Below are positions 56,301-64,000 of a DNA stretch of 64,000 bases, piece by piece (positions within the stretch are counted from its first letter, which is position 1; each line of letters starts with the position of its first letter). Below the pieces are notes generated by a model. It did no database searches. It was not told the origin of the DNA and was given only the letters and a program-made list of their open reading frames with translations. This DNA comes from Aquatica leii (taxonomy: Eukaryota > Arthropoda > Insecta > Coleoptera > Lampyridae): assembly GCA_035610365.1 (NCBI GenBank), contig CM069436.1:87359912-87423911 (forward strand), in the 5' to 3' direction. The translations under genes and the position numbers were made by a program.

Positions 56301-57469
56301 CACTTACTGTGATATTGCATTTATAAGGATTTGTTGAGTTTATATTTTACAGACGTCGATTCTAAAATAAATTTACTTCTTGTTAGCTTATATGTGTTCT
56401 ACTTGTATTTCTTCAGTTGTGTATAGGTGTGAATGAGTACCTGTAGTTACTCTCCTGGCGCCTTTCTGAATCGATTATAATCTACACATTGATGATAGCT
56501 TGATTTATACTAATCGCTTTACCCACGCCACTCTCCAATATCAGAGCAGCCGCTTCCTTTACGTTATTGCGGGTTAAGTTTGAAGGTATTCGAAGCACTT
56601 TAGCATATTACAAAGATCAAAGCCAAATATTGATGATGGTAAACTAAGTTCAGATAAAGTATGTGGTTTATTTAGAAGAAACGACTACACATGTAGGATA
56701 ATAGTTGTAAATTTATAATAGTGTCGCAATAAAACCCGAACCCAACCAATCTTAGTACAGTGTGAATTCGTCAGTTAAAAATCAATTCAAATAATATTGA
56801 AACACTATTTAACCAGTGTATCAAAACATCAGCAATATTAATGAAACCGTGTAGCCAAATACATTTTTTGTACTTTTTAAAACTAAAAATATTGGTAAAA
56901 ACTAAAATATGATGTATGATATCTACATAAATAAAGATACAACCTTAAGTTCATAGTGTCATATTACCAACAAAAACTTTTTTAGAAGAACAAGTACAAC
57001 AAAAAGCTTACCACAATTCTTGATTTATTTGGTGTACAACGTCTTACCTGCAAAAAGAAAAACATATTAATCAAGTTGACTTATACTTTAAACAATTAAA
57101 AACATAAGGTACATTCTCTTCTCAATTAATATAAAAGGCCAAGATAATAAATCCCACTATTTTCAGTAGTATAGATTTTGCAACTTTACTCAATATTCAG
57201 TCACAAAACAAATCAACCAAAAATTGATGTAAAACTGCTGCTGGCGTATCTCCATCTGTCTCATAATCGTGAAGCTAGTCAAATTCAGATTCAACCATCG
57301 ACTTAAAATTGTAACACAATTTTAGTCAGGGAGTTTCGAGCGGTATCTACCAAATATCTCGGATTCCACTAGAGCACTAATTTATCATAGAAAGTTCACA
57401 TTACCAAAAAATGGAGGCAGATTGACCTGGAGGTCAAAGAATTATATTGAGTCATAGGAAAAAACTCGA
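56301..57469. other. AT-rich spacer
   Basis: Beyond the end of unit 2 nothing repeats within the window and no protein motif is visible. The first ~400 bp could belong to the source element of the tandem unit. Confidence 0.45.
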
Positions 57470-57640
57470 AACTTTCCCTAAAAAACAAAATGAGGATTCC
57501 TTATGTCAAAGATGTCATCAAGCTAAGAAATAGAAACCATTCCGATAGAATTGTGGCCCACTCAAATAACCTGCTCCAACCATTACTTGAAAAAGAACAT
57601 CTACGAAGACTACATAGTCTTTGGCCAGCAAACTTACTCG
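57470..57640 (+). pseudogene. gypsy integrase-like C-terminal tail
   Basis: The + strand reads VKDVIKLRNRNHSDRIVAHS and NNLLQPLLEKEHLRRLH before a stop near 57,640. The pattern V.LR.....DRIVAH..NL.P resembles the last residues of gypsy-type integrases. It is short and was judged by eye only; chance or another family is possible. Confidence 0.35.
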
Positions 57641-57689
57641 CGAATTAAGAAGGTCCTTCACGTCATTTTAAGCTGAAGTGCTATTATGC

Positions 57690-57966
57690 AATTTGCTCAT
57701 AGAATGTAGTAGTTTTGATTGCTAATAAAAACCAAAAAAAATGCCAGTTTGTTAACTTGATCTTTTTTGGTAATCTATTAATTTCACTTGCGTTAAGCTT
57801 TGTTTTATTAAATGTTTTCACATTAATTTAATTTTTAAGTGAAGATATTATGTCGTCAATTCTCAGAGGTAAGTCCCACGAAAATTGAAGCTACAGGACG
57901 AGTTTCTTGGTAAATAAAGACATAGAAGCTTATTAAATGTCGTGTCTTTATTTGGCGCCCTACCGA
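57690..57966 (+). other. LTR-end and primer-binding-like site
   Basis: AATAAAGACA at about 57,913 and TGTCTTTATT at about 57,943 bracket a short segment as in the R-U5 part of an LTR. TGGCGCCCTACCGA follows at 57,953, a TGG-started string that fits the CCA end of a tRNA (GGGCGCCA) used by many gypsy-type elements. The left limit of the LTR is a guess from the end of the integrase-like tail. No second LTR copy was found. Confidence 0.35.
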
Positions 57967-59998
57967 TTTTGTTTTTATTTGATTTTCTTTTACGTCTGTC
58001 TTTGACGTCCAAAATTCTCAAACTTTAATTATTGTATCGCCTACGCCCATCTTTCTGAGACAGCCCAGCAAACATCTTTATGTTACGTTTTATAGGCAAT
58101 TTTACGGTAACACTTGGTTTTCTAATTTATACATTATCGAATCTTAATTGATCGTCAGACATTTGATTTTTTGTCAAACTTTAAAGAATCAAATAACCAA
58201 AAATTGCTATTTTAAAATTTTCAATTTAGTTAAAGATACATATTTCAGCTGCTTATAGGAACATTTTTAAGTAATGTAGTGCAGACCCAGTTCAAATAAA
58301 TTATAAACTGATCGATAAATTAAAGGATAAAGACAAAGCTTACGTAAATGGCAAAACCATTGCTAAACAATATTTCACTGCCTCGTGTAATTATCTAAAC
58401 CAAAATTATTATTTAGTGAGGCACAAATAATTATTTATCTCGATTTCTGGCAATATTAAATTCGAGCAAAATTAAATCCATACAATATTAAAGTACGGTT
58501 ATAACTTCAAAGAGATAACAAAACTTAGTCAAAGAGCTTTAACTTCCACAAAGTGAGAAGAAATGTTTTGTTTCGAACGCGTTCGTAGTTGAATATTAAT
58601 AGACCAATCACAAAGTTCTTTTAGAATTAATCTATTTAGAGAAACTTTCTGGATACGAAGGGTTTTGTGAAAATACTAAACATTTCCTAGAATCCAACGA
58701 TCGCTGAAACTGATAAATTCGACTTAAATTCAATCGTTTCAAAAGAGAGATGAAATTGTAAAAGGAATGTACGAAGTAAATTATCTACAAATTCGAAGAT
58801 ACACAGTGGCGTAGAAACAAGATGCAAAGGTCATGAGAAATCACGCTTTTAGTGGCTAGAACACGGTTCCATTTGTCAAGTTAAAATCGATAGTCGATTG
58901 GTTTAATCACGAATAAACACAACGTTGGAAGATACGTGAAGACACGACAACGTATTTAGTTATAAATGTTCAGCACGTTTCTGTTAAAAAAATCGAAATT
59001 CAACGTATCGGTCATAATGGTGAGTGAAAATTCCTAGTACGTTATCGATTGGCCTCTACCACGAATTTAACACCTAAAACTGTGAAACAAGAGAAAGTAT
59101 TGTAGGGGAAAATTCGTGACGACGAAAAAATATAAGAAAAAGTCAAGTGCCGTTATTGAATGTAATATGACTTGCAAATAACTTCGAAATTGAAAAAGGG
59201 ATTTTACGTTTAGGTTGAGTTTGCGTTATGAGATTCTCGGTTTTTATATTAAATTTGTGTACTTCCACTTAGTCAGCAGTTGGAAAACTTTCTTACGTTT
59301 CCCAATCCGATTTCACCGATTAGTTGTTATTACGAATTAAATAACGTTTGTATACGCGAAAAACTACAACTGTTTTACGTTGTTGTAGAACTTCTTCCGT
59401 ATATGGCATAAGGAAATAACAATTCCCGTTGACCTCAACATTTATAAAGCAAGGGTAACGCTTACTCTTGATTGATTCAAAGTCAGCATCTGTTTTTACG
59501 ACAAAATTTCAACTTTAAGCAACTTATTTATTTTGTTCAATAACAAAAGTTTTTCTTTGTACCTTTTTTGCTAAAATCGCAAAGACTTTCGTTTACGAAA
59601 ACTTAATAAAGTAAAGAAACAACAATATTTCGATTAGAAAAACATTTTATTACATTAAACTACGCCTTTTTTATCTAAATTTACGCACGAAGTTTCAACA
59701 AAAAACTAATAAAGTAGCAACACAGGTAAGGCAGGTAGGTACAGCACCTTAAAATCAATTTCTCTTCCTACAAATTACACGGAAAAATTTAATCGTTGCG
59801 TGCTGTCCTAAATTCGAATAATCACAAACGAAAATAGACTCTATATGCGAGATAAATTTTGGATTTAATAACCCTGACCAGCATAACAAAAAAGCCATTT
59901 TTTTAAAAATGCTTAAAAGTATGTTCAAAAATACCTCAACCCTTTTATACGGGCGGCAAAAAAATTATTAATAAAAAACATGTTTCAAATGTAATGGC
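57967..59998. other. AT-rich spacer, no gene recognised
   Basis: No gag-like frame follows the PBS-like site as it would in an intact element. CpG-containing but AT-rich DNA from 58.5 to 59.6 kb shows no motif. Confidence 0.5.
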
Positions 59999-60156
59999 AA
60001 AGGCTTCGACGATCGGAATCCGTACTAAAATAAAAACTTCTTCCGGGTTTGAACCGTGTTAATGTTGTTACTGGAGAACTCCAACAAGCAATCAAAAGAA
60101 ATGGATAAACTTGAAGAAGTTACAACATTAACATGGTCCAACTCCAAAATAAATTC
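59999..60156. mobile_element. Penelope-like palindromic remnant, second copy
   Basis: AAGGCTTCGACGATCGGAAT, then TTCCGGGTTTGAACCGTGTT, correspond to the leader and arm of the element at 53,871-54,056. The arm 60,024-60,068 pairs imperfectly with 60,122-60,156 (TACAACATTAACATGGTCCA...). It is older and more diverged than the 53.9 kb copy. A target duplication was not found. Confidence 0.65.
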
Positions 60157-60328
60157 TTATTTTAGTATTCTTATTTCACTATAGAATACAAAAAACTTAA
60201 AGAATTTAAAGATACGATTGAGAAAAAACATCGTATTCTAATTTGTTTAAAAATTAAAGACTGACTAAGAAAAGCATTAACACCTTGCAATGCTGTCGGA
60301 ATAATATGACCAAAATAATGTTGTCAAT
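60157..60328. other. AT-rich spacer
   Basis: Low-complexity sequence between the palindrome remnant and the short repeats; nothing recognised. Confidence 0.4.
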
Positions 60329-60494
60329 AGCGCCACGGAGAAACCGTTACGCTGTGTAAAAGTCGGGCTTATTAATCGGTGGTGACAATAAAAATAAACG
60401 CCTTCTAGTAGCGCCACGAAGAGATCTTTACGCTTGCTTAAATTTCAGAAAAGATCTAATACTGACCCCTAGCACCAAGAAGTTTCTTTACGCT
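60329..60494. repeat. Three degenerate ~25 bp repeats
   Basis: AGCGCCACGGAGAAACCGTT(ACGCT) at 60,329-60,353, AGCGCCACGAAGAGATCTTT(ACGCT) at 60,410-60,434, and AGCACCAAGAAGTTTCTTT(ACGCT) at 60,471-60,494 are clearly related. A CGGTGGTGA string occurs between the first two (60,377) and after the third (60,501), so the true unit is longer and diverged. Function is unknown. Confidence 0.7.
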
Positions 60495-63284
60495 TGTAGT
60501 CGGTGGTGAAGGAAAAATTTTACAGTGACTAATGATACTTTTACTAACGGTTAAAACAAAATAATAAACAAAAGGAAAACTAGAAAATCTAATTCGGTAT
60601 CAAAAAATAAAATAGAATTCACGACTAATCGATCTCACAATTAGAGTCGGCGAAGTTCTGCCTCAAGAAATGCAAAAGTTCCGTTGATGATGCGGACGTC
60701 GGCCTTATATACTACATGGTATCATTGGTATCAAATGAAATTAGTCACATCTGACATCAAGCTTGATTGACAAATAAGACGTCGTAAAATTCCTGTGCTA
60801 AATTTAATTAAATGTAATCTTTTCGCCTGTAATACGTAACTCGCGGAAAAAAAGAAATTTTTGTACTCTTACAATGTTATATCCAACTCTATGCGAGGTA
60901 AACGACGATGCTTTCCAATCCCAAATGACTATCTTTTGAACGAATCCCAACAAAACTGGGTAGTCATAAAAGACAACGTTGCAGCGGTAGCTAACAAAAT
61001 TACTAAAGTCAAACCTCCCAGATCCGACACCGACATATTACGAATACATTCACAATTTGAATAACACTGGTAAGCTGATCACAATTGTCAAGCCTGAAAG
61101 AAAAATCTCGTCAATGAGTAAGCAAAATTGACAGTAAATTAGTAAATTACTCTAGAAATATCTACGAATGGCACTTTAATACATTGCAAATTAACACCAT
61201 ATTGTGCATTTCATACTTCCTTTTTTTGCTTACGAAAGTTTCAAATTTCAAGTTTATTGATGGTCACCCTGCATTTCTACTATTAAAATTTAATGCAAGG
61301 GTTGTTTTCTCTTTTTTCTGTAAGATCTTTATTGGTATAAGTTAAAAATCTTTCATTTCACTTATAAATTTAACTATCCTCATCCATTTATAGCACACCT
61401 ATGAGTCATGTGTTCAGGCACAAAGAATTGTACCCTTATATGCTCGGAGTAAATTTGTAATGACGATGTTTTTACCTGTATGCAAATGAATCAAACTTCA
61501 CCAATGTCAATCTGTCAAGGTTACAATAGTAGTAGCATATTTGCGTTGTATTTAAAAGTATTCAGTATCAGTGTATGTCTTTGCTTCGTGTATTTATGTT
61601 CGAAACTTATAATTTTGATTTTGGGGTAAAGTGTTGTTCGAACTCGTCGACTAGATCTAGCCGAAGAAATTTCGCATGAGTATCCAATTTACTTAAGCTT
61701 TTTCGTCGCCCTTAGTCAAATCTATAGCGGCGTTGTTTTGTATATAATAAGCTTTGCCACAAATATGTTTGCAAAATCGAATTTGTATGGTATTGTTTAA
61801 TGTCAACTTTTTGTCGAACATTTGTTTTCTGTTATTCCACTACAATTATTGTGTGTTATGATTCGACACTACGAATCCATTCTCAAAACAACCTGGAGAA
61901 AGTAAGCGTTCAAAGCTTACAAAGTCGAGCATAGTACTGTACGTCACAGTGAAAACCAAAACCTCAACGAAGAGGCTCCTTATACCTATTCCAAATCCTG
62001 TGCTCTGAAGCATACTTATCGTTCTCTTAAACTTCCTTCGTTTAAACTTTCCATCCACTACCGCACTACGTGCTAAGAACCTAAGGTCTGGTCAAAAACA
62101 AATTGTTTGAGGGGTGAAAGCTTTTTATAACACCCTAAGCGTTGTGAACAAAAGCGTTATCCACACGAACGCTTAGATCACCAAACAGACAAATACCTGC
62201 TGCCACACTAAGACCAAAAGTTCGCCCGCTGACACAAGTACTCATACGAGTCCAAAACTTAAGAGTGTCGACCAAATGATAAAACTAACACCCTCTAGCA
62301 AAGAGCTCAGACCAAAACCTTCAAATTTGTGCTGAAGAACTGATGATTGCCAACTTTGTTTGCATTCTAAGATGCTTCACTATTTCACGATTTAGAAGAT
62401 ATGCATTATGCAATATAAGGACGTTTGTATGTGCAGCAAAAAAACTCTGGGTTTTGATAAGAAAGGTGGTCCGATGTGGTTATAGAATCACTAAAAGACT
62501 ACAAAAGTAAATGAGAACTTAACACAGAGTATTCATTCAACTGACAATGTATTTGCGCAGTATATTTTCGTTATCTTAAACTTTGCAAGGCGTTGGAAAT
62601 GTTGAATAAAGAAGTTCTTTTTAAGATCGCAATTTTTTTTTGTAAAAACTATTTATCATCTTTTATTGCAAGTATTAGTATTTCCGTTTTAATATTATTT
62701 TTTACTCCAGAACAACATGGCAAATGGAAAAAGTCAGTATCACTCACCAACTAATTATATTCATTCACTTTTATCTTCGGTTAAATATGCAAGACATAAA
62801 AATTATTATTACTACTACTACTACTATTATTACTATTAAAGAATTATAATAAAACACAAAAAAATTGTCGTTCGTCGTAACATAACATACCAGAAATCCT
62901 TCGATTACTGGTCAAGAATTTGCAAAGAATTGGACTACTATACTACTCACTGCACAGAGTCTCTGCTCAGACAGTCAATGATATACTTCTACTAGCACTT
63001 TTGTCACCTAAATCTGCTGTTTCTGTACAAAATTCTCCCTGAAATTTCCAAATCCCAGCGTGGCATTACTAGATTGATTCAAAATTCAAATCCTGACTCT
63101 TCCAATCTCACACAATGAGTACGCAGCTTGGCTACTGTCAATTTTTTTTATATTTGACTCCTTAAGAGATCTGCAATCTGCCCGGTAAGCAATAAACGTT
63201 TGTTTTGACCAGAAAGTAATGACATTGTTACGAGAAAATCAGGTTCCTTGAGTTGGGCAGCGAATATTTATTACGCTGGTGTTC
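60495..63284. other. Spacer, no gene recognised
   Basis: Open frames of 67 (60,861-61,064, +) and 70 codons (61,846-62,058, -) have no motif I know. TGGTCACCCTGCATTTC at 61,260 resembles an inverted CAGGGTG end. The stretch 61,850-62,350 is less AT-rich and may hold an old repeat. Confidence 0.4.
62802..62838. repeat. ATT/ACT trinucleotide microsatellite
   Basis: A run of ATT then ACT triplets (ATTATTACTACTACTACT...) of about 37 bp, with mixed units, in AT-rich spacer. Confidence 0.85.
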
Positions 63285-64000
63285 TTGTAACAAAACGAAA
63301 GCAACGGCTAGCACAGTTCCTCCGTAGACGGATCGCAGACTTTGTGATGCTCAATTATAACTTAAATCTAAAAAAAGGCACCAAGACGATGAAAGATTAA
63401 ATTACAGAGATACCGTCTAACTCTACCCGTAGCTGGAAAAGAACAAATAATACGATAGAGGTAATAACATAGAATATATATTTATTTTATCACATACAAT
63501 AAAAAACTGACCCTGTCGGTCTAAACTTTTACATACACAGAAAGTATGAATTTATACTCGCAAATTTAAAATCGCAAACAAACTACAAAACAATTTAGGC
63601 CTTCGAGACTCAACGCGCACTGCATATGGTCATTGTGAAGCACAAAATGATATTATTAATTGTGTTAACCTAACATGCACGTACGGTCAACAATCGACAT
63701 GACCACCGAAATACAAATCGTAAAATTTGAAATAGTAACACTCACAGTTAGGTTTTATCGAGTAGGGGATTAGCTAATTCCGTACTTGAGTTACCTAAAA
63801 CGTAATATTAAATCCAATACAAACGAACATATAACGTTAACACAAATAAAGTTCCCCTTTAGCATCCAATGATTTGAGATCGCAAATGCGCAGCGTTTCC
63901 CTTCAACTTAACAGAACAAGTTATCGTAGTAGTTCATCTCAAAAGAGGTACAATCGTGAAGGTTTCCAACCCTTGACGGTGTAAATCGTTACGTTTCAAT
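63285..64000. repeat. Dispersed repeat family R, copy 3 (cut by window edge)
   Basis: It starts with TGGTGTTCTTGTAACAAAAC and continues with CAACGGCTAGCACAG, GTGTTAACCTAACATGCACG, TAGGGGATTAGCTAATTCCG and CGCAGCGTTTCCCTTCAACT, then TTGACGGTGTAAA at the window end. It is in the same orientation as copies 1 and 2 and about 24 kb away. It shares the internal segment with copy 2. Confidence 0.85.

Overview
The window looks like AT-rich, intron-scale or intergenic DNA from an arthropod, most likely an insect. The evidence is the transposon community: one complete BEL/Pao LTR retrotransposon, decayed piggyBac, pogo and mariner-type transposases, decayed non-LTR retrotransposons with APE-type endonuclease and reverse transcriptase, a gypsy-type gag, and Penelope-like terminal palindromes. 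A beetle would fit but the sequence does not prove it. I found no exon that I can assign to a host gene, no tRNA or rRNA, and no bacterial-style operon or CRISPR array.

Layout. 1-8 kb: AT-rich spacer with short foldback repeats. 8-15 kb: a palindrome with a hammerhead-like core, a short tandem duplication, then LINE, mariner, piggyBac and pogo fragments on both strands. 16.5-17.6 kb: a 1.1 kb element with 38 bp terminal inverted repeats. 17.6-21.6 kb: a LINE fragment, a second piggyBac fossil and a gypsy gag fossil flanked by two copies of a primer-binding-like site. 23.6-24.0 kb: a CAGGGTG MITE. 25.63-31.61 kb: the intact BEL/Pao element (5,980 bp, 240 bp LTRs differing at one base, 5 bp target duplication ATCAC, one open 1,721-codon polyprotein). 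32-39.6 kb: a Jockey-like fragment, a ~1.8 kb tandem duplication and two copies of a ~1 kb dispersed repeat; a third copy runs off the right edge. 40-43.5 kb: a LINE split by ~1.2 kb of unrelated DNA, then a mariner tail. 45.6 kb: a 143 bp GA microsatellite. 46.3-47.9 kb: a third piggyBac fossil with its terminal repeats. 50.4-50.9 kb: a mariner fossil. 51.6-56.3 kb: a tandem ~1.56 kb duplication whose second unit is interrupted by a 1,672 bp TIR element, which is itself interrupted by a 186 bp Penelope-like palindrome with a 13 bp target duplication. 57-64 kb: a gypsy integrase-like tail and LTR/PBS-like end, a second Penelope-like palindrome, a degenerate short repeat, and spacer.

The only gene that looks able to work is the BEL/Pao polyprotein. 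Everything else recognisable is a pseudogene with stops and frameshifts. The most interesting parts are the three-layer nested insertion at 51.6-56.3 kb and the hammerhead/Penelope-like palindromes. All family assignments come from reading translations and motifs by eye; no database search was run.
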